Source of the DNA: Duncaniella muricolitica
GTDB lineage: Bacteria; Bacteroidota; Bacteroidia; Bacteroidales; Muribaculaceae
Assembly (NCBI GenBank): GCA_025808375.1
Contig: CP061009.1
Coordinates: forward strand, 310,001-374,000
DNA length: 64,000 bases
Direction of reading: 5' to 3'
This document shows positions 54,579 through 63,725 of this stretch, one piece after another. A model generated the notes under the pieces. It had not been told where the DNA came from, did not search any database, and worked only from the letters and a program-made list of their open reading frames with translations. The position numbers were made by a program, and so were the translations under genes. Positions within the stretch are counted from its first letter, which is position 1; every line of letters begins with the position of its first letter.

Positions 54579-55361
54579 ATGATCTATCTTAAGACACCCG
54601 AAGAAATCGAGAAAATGCAAGCGGCATGCACACTCGTGAGCCGCACACTTGGCGAAGTAGCCAAGTGTGTGGCTCCCGGTGTGACTACCCGCCATCTCGA
54701 CAACGTAGCCCGCGAATTTATGCGCGACAACGGCGGCAAGCCCGCCTGTCTCGGCTACGGCGGATTTCCGGGCACCCTCTGCATCGAAGTCAACGAAACG
54801 GTGGTCCACGGATTCCCCTCAGGCTACGAACTGCGCGAGGGCGACATCGTAGGCATCGACACCGTCGTCGAGCTCGACGGATACAACGGCGACATGTGCT
54901 ACACATTCCCCGTCGGAGAAGTCAGCCCCGAAGTGATGCAACTGCTGCACACCACCAAAGAATCGCTCTACAAAGGCATCGAAGCCGCCCAGGAAGGCCG
55001 GCGCATAGGCGACATCGCCAACGCCGTCCAGACCTACTGCGAGCGTCGCGGCTACACCGTAGTGCGGGAGATGTGCGGCCACGGCATCGGACGCAAGATG
55101 CACGAAGACCCCGAAGTGCCCAACTACGGGCGCAAAGGATGCGGTCCGGTACTTAAGAAAGGCATGTGCATATGCATCGAGCCGATGATCAATATGGGCA
55201 GCCGCAACATCGTCATCGAGCGCGACGGCTGGCAGTGCCGCACCAAGGACCGCAAACCATCGGCCCACTACGAGCACACCATCGCCATCCAGCCCGAAGG
55301 CCCACGCATCCTCACCACGTTTGACTACATACAGCAAGCGTTGGGCGAAAGATTCATCTGA
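54579..55361 (+). CDS. map: type I methionine aminopeptidase
   Basis: A 260-residue metalloprotease removing the N-terminal Met from new proteins. The metal ligands sit in GIDTVVELDGYNGDMC (two Asp), MCGHGIGRKMHEDPE (His), MCICIEPM (Glu) and the final SAHYEHTIAI (Glu). It lies 33 bases after secY and 53 before infA, the normal order. Confidence 0.97.
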   Translation: MIYLKTPEEIEKMQAACTLVSRTLGEVAKCVAPGVTTRHLDNVAREFMRDNGGKPACLGYGGFPGTLCIEVNETVVHGFPSGYELREGDIVGIDTVVELDGYNGDMCYTFPVGEVSPEVMQLLHTTKESLYKGIEAAQEGRRIGDIANAVQTYCERRGYTVVREMCGHGIGRKMHEDPEVPNYGRKGCGPVLKKGMCICIEPMINMGSRNIVIERDGWQCRTKDRKPSAHYEHTIAIQPEGPRILTTFDYIQQALGERFI

Positions 55362-55414
55362 CCCCAGTCAATATCCCCAATCACCAATTACCACCCTCAC
55401 CATCACAACAACGT

Positions 55415-55633
55415 ATGGCAAAACAAGCTGCAATCGAATTGGACGGAACCATCGTCGAGGCATTGTCCAACGCAATGTTCCGTGTCGAGCTCGAGAACGG
55501 GCACGAAATCACAGCCCACATCTCAGGCAAGATGCGCATGCATTACATCAAGATACTCCCCGGCGACAAGGTAAAAGTAGAGATGTCGCCCTACGACCTC
55601 TCAAAAGGCCGCATAGCGTTCCGCTACAAATAA
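55415..55633 (+). CDS. infA: translation initiation factor IF-1
   Basis: A 72-residue OB-fold protein that occupies the A site during initiation. It contains MAKQAAIELDGTIVEALSNA and HISGKMRMHYIKILPGDKVK. Complete; followed by rpmJ. Confidence 0.97.
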   Translation: MAKQAAIELDGTIVEALSNAMFRVELENGHEITAHISGKMRMHYIKILPGDKVKVEMSPYDLSKGRIAFRYK

Positions 55634-55676
55634 TAAGCTAAAATCAATCACACACTCCACAAAGAATATCTGAAAA

Positions 55677-55793
55677 ATGAAAGTAAGAGCTTCAGTGAAA
55701 AAGCGCACTCCCGACAGCAAGATCGTGCGCCGCAAAGGACGTCTTTACGTCATCAACAAGAAAAACCCCAAATACAAGCAGCGTCAAGGCTAA
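55677..55793 (+). CDS. rpmJ: 50S ribosomal protein L36, zinc-free form
   Basis: A 38-residue protein read from the sequence: MKVRASVKKRTPDSKIVRRK, then GRLYVINKKNPKYKQRQG. The three Cys and one His that hold zinc in the common form are absent, so this is the C-minus form. Expected place between infA and rpsM. Confidence 0.95.
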   Translation: MKVRASVKKRTPDSKIVRRKGRLYVINKKNPKYKQRQG

Positions 55794-55914
55794 AATAGCT
55801 TGACAGGCACCGACGGGACCATTGCGTAGGCTCAAATTGGTTAAATTGTTCTAACGATTTCTAATTTGTGTTACGCAAGGCTCGTTTTGGCCTGTATAAA
55901 TGCGAAATAACTTG

Positions 55915-55922
55915 TATCTTTG
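55915..55922 (+). promoter_or_regulatory. internal -7 element before rpsM
   Basis: TATCTTTG, 26 bases before the rpsM ATG; TTTG at 55886-55889 is 25 bases upstream, wider than usual. It would give the alpha segment its own promoter with a short leader. Confidence 0.5.
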
Positions 55923-55948
55923 CAAAAAATTTTAGTCAACTTAAATAT

Positions 55949-56329
55949 ATGGCAGTTAGAATCGTGGGAGTTGACCTCCCCCAGAACAAAAGAGGTGAAA
56001 TAGCCCTGACCTACATCTACGGTATCGGTCGCAGTGCTTCCAAGAGCATCCTCGACAAAGCCGGCATTGATGTAAACATCAAGGTCAAGGATTGGACCGA
56101 CGACCAGGCCGCCAAGGTGCGTGAAGTCATCGGTGCTGACTACAAGGTCGAAGGCGACCTGCGCAGCGAAATCCAGCTCAACATCAAGCGTCTCATGGAC
56201 ATCGGTTGCTACCGTGGCATCCGTCACCGTAACGGTCTCCCCGTGCGCGGTCAGAGCACCAAAAACAACGCCCGTACGCGCAAGGGCCGCAAAAAGACAG
56301 TCGCTAACAAGAAGAAAGCTACTAAATAA
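55949..56329 (+). CDS. rpsM: 30S ribosomal protein S13
   Basis: A 126-residue head protein touching the P-site tRNA. It begins MAVRIVGVDLPQNKRGEIAL and carries GCYRGIRHRNGLPVRGQSTK. The ATG at 55949 is the family start; the 27 codons upstream cross the promoter and are rejected. Confidence 0.97.
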   Translation: MAVRIVGVDLPQNKRGEIALTYIYGIGRSASKSILDKAGIDVNIKVKDWTDDQAAKVREVIGADYKVEGDLRSEIQLNIKRLMDIGCYRGIRHRNGLPVRGQSTKNNARTRKGRKKTVANKKKATK

Positions 56330-56338
56330 TAACAGAAT

Positions 56339-56728
56339 ATGGCAAAAAAGACAGTCGCCGCAAAGAAGAGAAACGTCAAGGTTGACGCTGCTGGTCAGCT
56401 TCACGTTCACTCATCTTTCAACAACATCATCGTGTGCTTAGCCAACTCTGAAGGTCAGGTTATCTCCTGGTCATCAGCCGGCAAGATGGGCTTCCGTGGC
56501 TCCAAGAAGAACACCCCCTACGCTGCCCAGATGGCAGCTCAGGACTGCGCCAAAATCGCCTATGACCTTGGCCTCCGCAAAGTAAAGGCTTATGTTAAGG
56601 GTCCAGGCAACGGCCGTGAGTCTGCAATCCGCACCATCCACGGTGCCGGTATCGAAGTTACCGAAATCGTTGACGTAACTCCGCTGCCCCACAACGGATG
56701 CCGTCCTCCCAAGCGTCGTCGCGTTTAA
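56339..56728 (+). CDS. rpsK: 30S ribosomal protein S11
   Basis: A 129-residue platform protein. QLHVHSSFNNIIVCLANSEG and VKGPGNGRESAIRTIHGAGI fit the family; it ends PLPHNGCRPPKRRRV. A 204-base structured gap follows before rpsD. Confidence 0.97.
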   Translation: MAKKTVAAKKRNVKVDAAGQLHVHSSFNNIIVCLANSEGQVISWSSAGKMGFRGSKKNTPYAAQMAAQDCAKIAYDLGLRKVKAYVKGPGNGRESAIRTIHGAGIEVTEIVDVTPLPHNGCRPPKRRRV

Positions 56729-56796
56729 TATCACTGGAGTAAATACATCAATCTATATCACTTTTCATCTGTCGGCTGACGTGCCCCGTGAAATGG

Positions 56797-56932
56797 ACCA
56801 CATTCAAGTCACCTCTCTGTGGTCGCGGCTGTCACTAAGAGGCACCCGTTAAGCAACCCGCCTCACGCGGACTTCACGCTTCAATGGCAAGAGCCGTCGC
56901 AAAAGTGCACAACTCTTAAATATAAAACAACA
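56797..56932 (+). promoter_or_regulatory. structured leader before rpsD (S4)
   Basis: GACCAC (56797-56802) pairs with GTGGTC (56819-56824), and GC-rich stretches (GGCACCCGTTAAGCAACCCG, CCTCACGCGGACTTCACGC) follow before the rpsD ATG. No gene fits. S4 controls its own operon in other bacteria through a structured leader, and I recall a leader family described before rpsD in Bacteroidia, so regulation by S4 is likely. Confidence 0.5.
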
Positions 56933-57538
56933 ATGGCAAGATACACAGGTCCCCGCACCAAAATCGCCCGCAAGTTTGGCGAACCGATCTTCGGCGAAGA
57001 CAAAGTCCTCGCTAAGAAGAACTATCCCCCGGGACAGCATGGCCTCAACAAACGCCGCAAGACTTCCGAGTACGGCGTACAGCTCCGCGAGAAGCAGAAA
57101 GCCAAATACACCTATGGCGTACTCGAGAAGCAGTTCCACAACCTCTTCGACAAGGCATCACGAGCCAAGGGTATCACCGGTGAGATCCTTCTCCAGCTCC
57201 TCGAAGGCCGTCTCGACAACGTAGTATACCGTCTCGGCATCGCCCCCACACGCGCGGCTGCCCGTCAGCTCGTGCTTCACCGCCACATCGTGGTAAACGG
57301 CAAGGTGGTCAACATCGCCTCTTACGCCGTTAAGCCCGGCGACGTTATCGGCGTACGCGAGAAATCCAAGTCACTCGAAGTCATCTCTGATGCCCTTGCA
57401 GGCTTCAATCACAGCAAATATCCCTGGCTTGAGTGGGACGAGAACGTTAAGGCAGGCAAATTCCTCCACGTACCCGCCCGCGAAGACATCCCCGAGAATA
57501 TCAAAGAGCAGCTTATCGTCGAGTTGTATTCTAAATAA
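56933..57538 (+). CDS. rpsD: 30S ribosomal protein S4
   Basis: A 201-residue primary 16S binder. MARYTGPRTKIARKFGEPIF opens it, and the S4 RNA-binding domain has GRLDNVVYRLGIAPTRAAAR and LVLHRHIVVNGKVVN. The ATG at 56933 is the family start; upstream in-frame codons cover the structured leader. The zinc-type Cys of some S4 are absent. Confidence 0.97.
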   Translation: MARYTGPRTKIARKFGEPIFGEDKVLAKKNYPPGQHGLNKRRKTSEYGVQLREKQKAKYTYGVLEKQFHNLFDKASRAKGITGEILLQLLEGRLDNVVYRLGIAPTRAAARQLVLHRHIVVNGKVVNIASYAVKPGDVIGVREKSKSLEVISDALAGFNHSKYPWLEWDENVKAGKFLHVPAREDIPENIKEQLIVELYSK

Positions 57539-57555
57539 TCATTAAATTAAGATCC

Positions 57556-58548
57556 ATGGCTATATTAGCATTCCAAAAACCTGACAAAGTCCTAATGTTG
57601 GAAGCCGATAACCATTTCGGTAAATTTGAGTTTAAGCCATTGGAGCCGGGTTATGGTATCACCATAGGTAACGCCCTTCGTCGTATCCTCCTCTCCTCAC
57701 TCGAAGGCTTCGCAATATCGTCGATCCGCATCGACGGTGTGCGCCACGAGTTTGACACGATTCCCGGTGTCAAGGAAGATGTCACAAACATCATCCTTAA
57801 CCTCAAAAAAGTCGATCTCAAGCAGACGGTGGAAGACACCGACTTTGAGAAGGCCTCCATCACTGTGTCAGGCAAGGAAGAGTTCACAGCCGGTGACATC
57901 GGCAAAGTCCTCTCAGGATTTGAAGTCCTGAACCCCGACCTTGTCATCTGCCATTTGGATCCGAGCGCAAGCTTCACCATCGACCTCACTATCAACAAGG
58001 GTCGCGGCTGGGTGCCCGCCGAAGAAAACCAGGGCCCCAACGACGCCATAGATGTAATCGCCATTGACTCCATCTATACCCCTATCAAGAATGTGAAGTT
58101 CGCCGTGGAGAACTTCCGCGTTGATCAAAAGACTGACTACGACAAGCTCACTCTCGAAATTACCACCGACGGATCCATCCTCCCCAAGGATGCTCTCAAG
58201 GAGGCAGCCAAAATCCTCATCTATCATTTCATGCTCTTCTCCGACGAGAAAATCACTCTCGAAGCCGATGAGCAGAACGGCGAAGAGGAATTTGACGAAG
58301 AAGTTCTCCACATGCGACAGCTCCTCAAGTCCAAGCTTGTCGACATGGATCTCTCCGTGCGCGCTCTCAACTGTCTGAAGAGTGCCGAGGTCGAGACTCT
58401 TGGAGAGCTCGTGGTCTTCAACAAGACCGACCTTTTGAAGTTCCGCAACTTCGGTAAGAAGTCTCTTACCGAGCTTGACGAGCTTCTTGCCAACCTCAAT
58501 CTCTCCTTCGGGATGGATATCTCCAAATATAAACTTGATAAAGAGTAA
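57556..58548 (+). CDS. rpoA: RNA polymerase alpha subunit
   Basis: A 330-residue assembly and regulator-contacting subunit. N-terminal domain: FVFKPLEPGY-type start seen as FEFKPLEPGYGITIGNALRR; C-terminal domain: ALNCLKSAEVETLGELV and LLKFRNFGKKSLTELDELL, with the helix-hairpin-helix that binds UP elements. It lies 17 bases after rpsD and 8 before rplQ. Confidence 0.98.
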   Translation: MAILAFQKPDKVLMLEADNHFGKFEFKPLEPGYGITIGNALRRILLSSLEGFAISSIRIDGVRHEFDTIPGVKEDVTNIILNLKKVDLKQTVEDTDFEKASITVSGKEEFTAGDIGKVLSGFEVLNPDLVICHLDPSASFTIDLTINKGRGWVPAEENQGPNDAIDVIAIDSIYTPIKNVKFAVENFRVDQKTDYDKLTLEITTDGSILPKDALKEAAKILIYHFMLFSDEKITLEADEQNGEEEFDEEVLHMRQLLKSKLVDMDLSVRALNCLKSAEVETLGELVVFNKTDLLKFRNFGKKSLTELDELLANLNLSFGMDISKYKLDKE

Positions 58549-58556
58549 CTACTACG

Positions 58557-59045
58557 ATGAGACATAATAAGAAATTCAACCATCTCAGCCGCAAGAAGGC
58601 TCATCGCGACGCGCTGCTCGCCAACATGACGATTTCGCTCATCATGCACAAGCGCATCTTCACAACGCTCGCCAAGGCCAAAGCTCTTCGCGTATATGCC
58701 GAGCCCCTCATCAACCGCGCCAAGCAGGACAGCACCCCCAATCGCCGTCTCGTGTTCTCGGAGCTCCAGAACAAAGAGGCTGTCAACGAACTGTTCCGCG
58801 AAATCTCACAGAAGATTGCCAACCGTCCCGGCGGATACACCCGTATTCTCAAGACTGGCAACCGTCTCGGTGACAACGCCAAGATGTGCTTCATTGAGCT
58901 TGTTGACTACAACGAACTCATGCTCGACGACAAGGCTGCCGCTAAGAAATCGACCCGCACCCGTCGTTCACGCAAGAGCAGCAAGCCCGCAGCAGAGGCT
59001 CCCGCAGCCGAAGCTCCCGCTACTGAGGCTCCTGTAGCTGAATAA
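58557..59045 (+). CDS. rplQ: 50S ribosomal protein L17 with Ala/Pro/Glu tail
   Basis: A 162-residue protein. The core (1 to about 125) has HLSRKKAHRDALLANMTISL and VFSELQNKEAVNELFREI. Residues after 135 form a basic stretch (KSTRTRRSRKSSK) followed by repeats of PAAEAPAAEAPA, longer than in E. coli (127 residues). The tail is a usual Bacteroidetes extension. Last gene of the ribosomal cluster, with a terminator after it. Confidence 0.96.
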   Translation: MRHNKKFNHLSRKKAHRDALLANMTISLIMHKRIFTTLAKAKALRVYAEPLINRAKQDSTPNRRLVFSELQNKEAVNELFREISQKIANRPGGYTRILKTGNRLGDNAKMCFIELVDYNELMLDDKAAAKKSTRTRRSRKSSKPAAEAPAAEAPATEAPVAE

Positions 59046-59071
59046 TCCAAGACAATAGATTATACAGTCAT

Positions 59072-59120
59072 AAAGACCATTTCGGCCGAGGTATCCTACC
59101 GACGCCGGAATGGTCTTTTT
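59072..59120 (+). terminator. terminator of the ribosomal cluster
   Basis: AAGACCATTTCGGC pairs with GCCGGAATGGTCTT, ending in TTTTTC, with a 17-base loop. It begins about 27 bases after the rplQ stop. Confidence 0.85.
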
Positions 59121-59165
59121 CTATTCCCCCCTTACTCTCGCTCTCACATCCATCCCTTACCTGAC

Positions 59166-59465
59166 ATGCCTCCTCCACGTATAACTACCGGCGAACGGCG
59201 CGGACTCATCGCGCTGCTCATCCTGCTCATAGCCTTCACCATCCTGCTGTGCTGGCGTGACCGATCGCTAAGCTACCGCCATGAGGAGATAACGCAAGAT
59301 CGCGCCATAAGCCCTATAGATCATATCGACACACTTCTTGACATCTCCTCCTCTGCCGATACTACCCTCGCTCCACGTCGTCGCAGACGCAAGGCCGTCG
59401 GCATTAAGCATGCGACCGACCGCCCCGTCCCGATGCGCAGTCCGCGTGATGAGCGTATCGATTGA
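59166..59465 (+). CDS. small single-pass membrane protein, unknown
   Basis: A 99-residue protein with one membrane helix (GLIALLILLIAFTILLCW, about 13-30). The tail is polar, with a basic cluster APRRRRRKA near 70. It lies behind the cluster terminator, with no clear promoter. Some Bacteroidales have a short N-terminal anchor like this ahead of a larger domain, so it could be a shortened gene. Not recognised. Confidence 0.5.
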   Translation: MPPPRITTGERRGLIALLILLIAFTILLCWRDRSLSYRHEEITQDRAISPIDHIDTLLDISSSADTTLAPRRRRRKAVGIKHATDRPVPMRSPRDERID

Positions 59466-59551
59466 CCGTCATGTAATGGAGTATCGGATAACCTCCATCC
59501 CTCCCATGCCGTACCATTCAGGGCTACACTTGCATACTCCCTCCCCCCCAT

Positions 59552-59598
59552 AAAAAAAGTATCGGAAGTCTGTCGCCGGACTTCTGATACTTTAGTCT
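59552..59598 (-). terminator. terminator of the MFS transporter
   Basis: AAAGTATCGGAAGTC and its complement (one G-U) with a seven-base loop; on the minus strand it is followed by TTTTTTT. It may stop both strands. Confidence 0.8.
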
Positions 59599-59621
59599 TT
59601 ATTTATAGTAATATCACCTTA

Positions 59622-60953
59622 TCAGAGGTCGCGCAAATCAGGCTCCTCATCGAGCGATACGGGTATATCGGTATTGACATTCTTCGAACCGGCCACAGCA
59701 TAATAGAATATGTAGACGAGCATGGCAAACACAAGCCAGTAGCTGCTTACATAACCCGTTGTACGGCCGATCCAGTCCTGAATGAAAGGCATGATGCCGC
59801 CGCCTACCACCATCATCATGAAGAGGCCCGAAGCCTTGGCTGTATACTTGCCCAGACCCTCGGTGGCGAGATTGAAAATGCCGCCCCACATCACCGAGGT
59901 GCAAAGACCGCAGAGGAAGAGGAAGAGACACTTCATCGGCACCTCGCCGCTATAGATGTTGAGCATCTTGATTTCGGGCGATTTGAAAGTCACGCTTTCG
60001 GGAAGGAAGATAGCTATGAGCACGAGGACAATAGCCACTGACGAAGCGGTGACGAGCTGGGTGCGGGTCGAAACCTTACCGCTGATGATCGAGCTGAGAA
60101 AACGGCCTACGAGCATCATGAGCCAGTAGAGAGCGGCGAGCGAACCGGCCACAGCTGCCGCGCCTTCAAAGTTTTCGCGGCTTATCCAGGCATTCATCTC
60201 GCCGGGGATACCGATTTCGATACCTACATAGAAGAAGATGGCGATGATGCCGAGCAGACAGTGACGGAAGGCCAGCGGGCTGTGCTCATACTTCACATTG
60301 CTCAGATTGGCCTGGGGCTCCTGAAGTTTTACAAACGAAATGACAATAAACGCCAGCACGAATATCACGATACCCGTCACCACAAGCGGAGCCACCGAAG
60401 CCATGGTAGTCTCCTTGGTGAGAGTGCCCACCAGCACGCCCACCATCATCGGGGTCAGAGTGCCGGCCAGCGAGTTGAGCGCGCCGCCAGTCTGGATGAG
60501 CTGGTTACCCTTGTTGCCGCCGCCGCCCAGCAGGTTGAGCATCGGGTTGACAACAGTGTTGAGCATACACACGCACACACCGCATATAAGCGCGCCGAGC
60601 AGATAAATAAACAGATTGAGGGTGGTCGGGACCTCACCGCCTATCACGATGATGTTGTCGCCCACCACACTTGATAGCAACTGTACGCCAAGACCGATGG
60701 CACCGACGGCGAGAGCTATCAGCGTGGTTTTCTTGTATCCGTAACGGATGAGCATGTTACCGGCCGGGATACCCATGACGAGATAGGCCGTAAAGTTCAT
60801 AAGGTTGCCGGCCATGCCTGCCCAGGCATATCTGAATCCCCAGATATTGCCGAAAGGAGCCGCCATGTTGGTAACGAACGAAATCATCGCGAAAACGAAA
60901 AACATCGTCACGATGGCTACCGTGTTACTGTTTTTTTTAACGGAAGTTTCCAT
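59622..60953 (-). CDS. sugar MFS transporter, FucP/GluP type
   Basis: A 443-residue membrane protein with about twelve helices. It opens with the family-like TNMAAPFGNIWGFRYAWAGM and MGIPAGNMLIRYGYKKTTLI, where the helix 2-3 loop holds the R-x-G-x-K/R-x-T motif. It is probably a sugar/H+ symporter of the glucose-galactose/fucose group. The C-terminus (LDEEPDLRDL) is acidic. Transcribed alone, divergently from transketolase. Sugar specificity is not readable. Confidence 0.85.
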   Translation of the reverse strand: METSVKKNSNTVAIVTMFFVFAMISFVTNMAAPFGNIWGFRYAWAGMAGNLMNFTAYLVMGIPAGNMLIRYGYKKTTLIALAVGAIGLGVQLLSSVVGDNIIVIGGEVPTTLNLFIYLLGALICGVCVCMLNTVVNPMLNLLGGGGNKGNQLIQTGGALNSLAGTLTPMMVGVLVGTLTKETTMASVAPLVVTGIVIFVLAFIVISFVKLQEPQANLSNVKYEHSPLAFRHCLLGIIAIFFYVGIEIGIPGEMNAWISRENFEGAAAVAGSLAALYWLMMLVGRFLSSIISGKVSTRTQLVTASSVAIVLVLIAIFLPESVTFKSPEIKMLNIYSGEVPMKCLFLFLCGLCTSVMWGGIFNLATEGLGKYTAKASGLFMMMVVGGGIMPFIQDWIGRTTGYVSSYWLVFAMLVYIFYYAVAGSKNVNTDIPVSLDEEPDLRDL

Positions 60954-61101
60954 TTAGTTTTTGTTTAAGATAAGAATTAGATATTGTATAATTGGATTTT
61001 GGTTCGGAATAAGCGGCTGCCAAAGGCATATTGGTGTTGAAACGTTCATTCAAGAGTGGGCCGCTATACACTGCGTGAAAGGTTTGTACCTGTTTTTATG
61101 G

Positions 61102-61109
61102 CAAAGATA
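61102..61109 (-). promoter_or_regulatory. -7 element of the MFS gene
   Basis: Complement reads TATCTTTG, giving a leader of about 140 bases. No clear TTTG is seen at the usual distance. The MFS-tkt gap (60954-61300) holds no gene. Confidence 0.5.
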
Positions 61110-61195
61110 ACTAAAATTTTTATCTTTATGTATCATATACGTACAAATACGCATAATTACTTACACATCTACTCATTTTTTTGTTTTTTTATTCG

Positions 61196-61203
61196 TATAT
61201 TTG
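61196..61203 (+). promoter_or_regulatory. -7 element of tkt
   Basis: TATATTTG lies about 97 bases before the tkt ATG, after a run of T's. The leader has CCTCGATGCGGCCGCTGATATG but no clear hairpin. Confidence 0.5.
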
Positions 61204-61300
61204 CCACAGGCAACATCCCTCGATGCGGCCGCTGATATGTGGCCGGGGGAGGGTTATTGTATAAAATACAATTTTAAATTCATCATATTCAAAAATCCTC

Positions 61301-63334
61301 ATGAATCTAACATCAGTTAATCGTGCGGCCGACAACATCCGTGTCCTTGCCGCTTCGATGGTTGAAAAAGCAAATTCCGGCCATCCCGGCGGAGCCATGG
61401 GCGGCGCGGATTTCGTAAACGTGCTTTACTCGCAATTTCTTGTCACCGACCCCGATGACGGCAAGTGGCTTGGCCGCGACCGTTTCTTCCTCGACCCCGG
61501 TCACATGTCGCCCATGCTTTACAGCGTGCTCGCACTCTTCGGCCACTATACACTCGATGAGCTTCAGCAGTTCCGTCAGTGGGGCTCGCCCACACCCGGT
61601 CACCCCGAGCTTCACCCCGAGCGCGGTGTCGAGAACACCTCCGGACCTCTCGGACAGGGCCACACCATGGCCGTCGGCTGTGCCATCGCCGAGCGTTTCC
61701 TCGTAGCCCGTTTTGGCGAGTGGATGAGCCACAAGACCTATGCCTTCATCTCTGACGGCGGCATTCAGGAGGAGATTTCACAGGGAGCCGGACGTCTGGC
61801 CGGACACCTTGGTCTCAGCAACCTCATCATGTTCTATGACAGCAACAAGGTACAGCTCTCCACAATGGTCGACGCTGTCGACGCCGAGGACGTGGCTGCC
61901 AAATATCGTGCCTGGGGATGGAACGTGCTCGAGATTAACGGCAATGATCCCGAGCAGATAGCCAAGGCCATCGTTGAAGCTCAGGGCGAGACCGAGCGTC
62001 CCACATTAATTATAGGCCACACCGTCATGGGCCGCGGATGCGTCAAGGCCGACGGTTCCAACTTCGAAGGTCAGTGCTCCACCCACGGACAGCCCCTTAG
62101 CGCATCGGGAGCCGACTTCGCCGCCACTCTCCGCAACCTCGGTGCCGATCCCGAGAATCCCTGGGTAATCTATGACGACGTCAAGGCTCTCTACGAGGCT
62201 CGCCGCGCCGAGCTCCGCGAGATTGTCAAGGCCCGTCGTGCCGAGCAGGCCGCATGGGAAGCAGCCAATCCCGAACTTGCCGCCGAGCTCCACACATTCC
62301 TCGACAACAAGCTCCCCGCCATCGACTGGGCAGCCATCCCCCACAAGGCCAACATCGCCAGCCGTCAGGCCTCGGCCGATGTGCTCGGTGTGCTCGCCGA
62401 GAAGGTCAACAATATGATTGTATCCTCGGCCGACCTCGCCAACTCCGACAAGACCGACGCCTTCCTCAAGAAGACCCACCCCTTTGTCAAGGGCGACTTC
62501 TCAGGCGCATTCCTCCACGCAGGTGTTACCGAGCTCACCATGGCAGCCGTCATGAACGGCATCGTGCTTCACGGCGGAGTCATCGCAGCCTGCGGCACAT
62601 TCTTCGTATTCTCCGACTACATGAAGCCCGCAGTGCGCATGGCCGCCCTCATGGAACTTCCCGTAAAATACATCTGGACACACGACGCATTCCGCGTAGG
62701 TGAGGACGGTCCCACCCACGAACCCGTAGAGCAGGAAGCACAGCTCCGTCTCATGGAAGAGCTCCGCAACCTCAGCGGCAAGCCCTCGATGCTCGTGCTC
62801 CGTCCGGCCGACGCTGCCGAGACTTCCGTAGCATGGGCCATGGCTATGGAAAACTTCGAGACCCCCTCGGCACTCGTGCTCTCGCGCCAGAACCTTCCCG
62901 ACCTCCCCGCAGCTTCGGGCGACCGTTTCGCCGAGGCCGCAGCCGGCTGCCGTCGTGGCGGCTACACCGTGGTCGAGGCTCAGAATCCCGACGTAGTGCT
63001 TGTGGCCAACGGCTCGGAAGTATCGCTCCTCTGTGACGTAGCTGCCGAACTCAAGGCTCAGGGCATCAACGCCCGCGTGGTGTCAGTGCCCTCAATCGGT
63101 ATCTTCAGCAACCAGCCCCTCGAATATCGTCAGGCCGTTCTCACCCCCGGAGTCCCCGCCTTCGGTCTCACAGCCGGTCTGCCCTCCACACTCCGCGGAG
63201 TCGTGGGAGCCGACGGCGAAGTGTTCGGTCTCGACCACTTCGGAGCATCTGCACCCTACAAGGTGCTTGACGAGAAATTCGGCTTCACCGTGCCCGCAGT
63301 CAAGGCTCGTGTGCTCGCATTCCTCGGCAAGTAA
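61301..63334 (+). CDS. tkt: transketolase
   Basis: A 677-residue thiamine diphosphate enzyme of the pentose phosphate pathway, moving two-carbon units between sugars. The N-terminal ThDP domain has GHPGGAMGGADF and SDGGIQEEISQGAGRLAG (Gly of GDG replaced by Ser). The pyrimidine domain contains EDGPTHEPVEQEAQLR with the usual catalytic acid, and a C-terminal domain follows. Full length, single gene. Confidence 0.95.
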   Translation: MNLTSVNRAADNIRVLAASMVEKANSGHPGGAMGGADFVNVLYSQFLVTDPDDGKWLGRDRFFLDPGHMSPMLYSVLALFGHYTLDELQQFRQWGSPTPGHPELHPERGVENTSGPLGQGHTMAVGCAIAERFLVARFGEWMSHKTYAFISDGGIQEEISQGAGRLAGHLGLSNLIMFYDSNKVQLSTMVDAVDAEDVAAKYRAWGWNVLEINGNDPEQIAKAIVEAQGETERPTLIIGHTVMGRGCVKADGSNFEGQCSTHGQPLSASGADFAATLRNLGADPENPWVIYDDVKALYEARRAELREIVKARRAEQAAWEAANPELAAELHTFLDNKLPAIDWAAIPHKANIASRQASADVLGVLAEKVNNMIVSSADLANSDKTDAFLKKTHPFVKGDFSGAFLHAGVTELTMAAVMNGIVLHGGVIAACGTFFVFSDYMKPAVRMAALMELPVKYIWTHDAFRVGEDGPTHEPVEQEAQLRLMEELRNLSGKPSMLVLRPADAAETSVAWAMAMENFETPSALVLSRQNLPDLPAASGDRFAEAAAGCRRGGYTVVEAQNPDVVLVANGSEVSLLCDVAAELKAQGINARVVSVPSIGIFSNQPLEYRQAVLTPGVPAFGLTAGLPSTLRGVVGADGEVFGLDHFGASAPYKVLDEKFGFTVPAVKARVLAFLGK

Positions 63335-63360
63335 TCCCTGGGCGTAAAATAGAGATATTA

Positions 63361-63476
63361 CGCACAAAAGTTTCAAAAGAAACATAAGCAGACTATCGTT
63401 TTTTAACGTTAGTGTCATATTGACACACATGTCAGCATGGCCGCTTATGTTTCTTTTGAAACTTTTGTGCGTTTTT
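63361..63476 (+). terminator. long palindrome after tkt
   Basis: Two perfect 29-base arms (63361-63389 and 63443-63471) with a 53-base loop, followed by TTTTTA. The arms carry AAAAGTTTCAAAAGAAAC and GCTTATG as in the repeats at 25.5 and 35.05 kb. Inside the loop is TGTCATATTGACA, a second small palindrome. It probably ends tkt transcription. Confidence 0.75.
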
Positions 63477-63593
63477 ATACATGTGTCGTTTTTGACACGC
63501 TATTTTCGATACGCCCATATGTGATAAGGTCCGGATGTTATAAATAATTATAGATTTTTATGCAAAAATTTAGAATATTCGGAAAAAAAGTTT

Positions 63594-63601
63594 TACCTTT
63601 G
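63594..63601 (+). promoter_or_regulatory. -7 element before the barrel gene
   Basis: TACCTTTG, with TTTAG about 20 bases upstream. The leader to the ATG at 63726 is about 120 bases. No gene lies in 63477-63725. Confidence 0.6.
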
Positions 63602-63725
63602 ACCCGTATAATCTGCGTGCCCATACTGTGCGCAGTCATTTCGTAGCTCCTGTGGTGGAGATATACAGACTTATACACAACATAAAGACAAAATATTTCA
63701 ACTATTTTCCAATAATTAATTATTT

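Noticed and set aside
56819..56932. In-frame N-terminal extension of S4
   Set aside because: Translation of the region is unlike any S4 and it overlaps a structured RNA leader; MARYTGPRTK is the family start.
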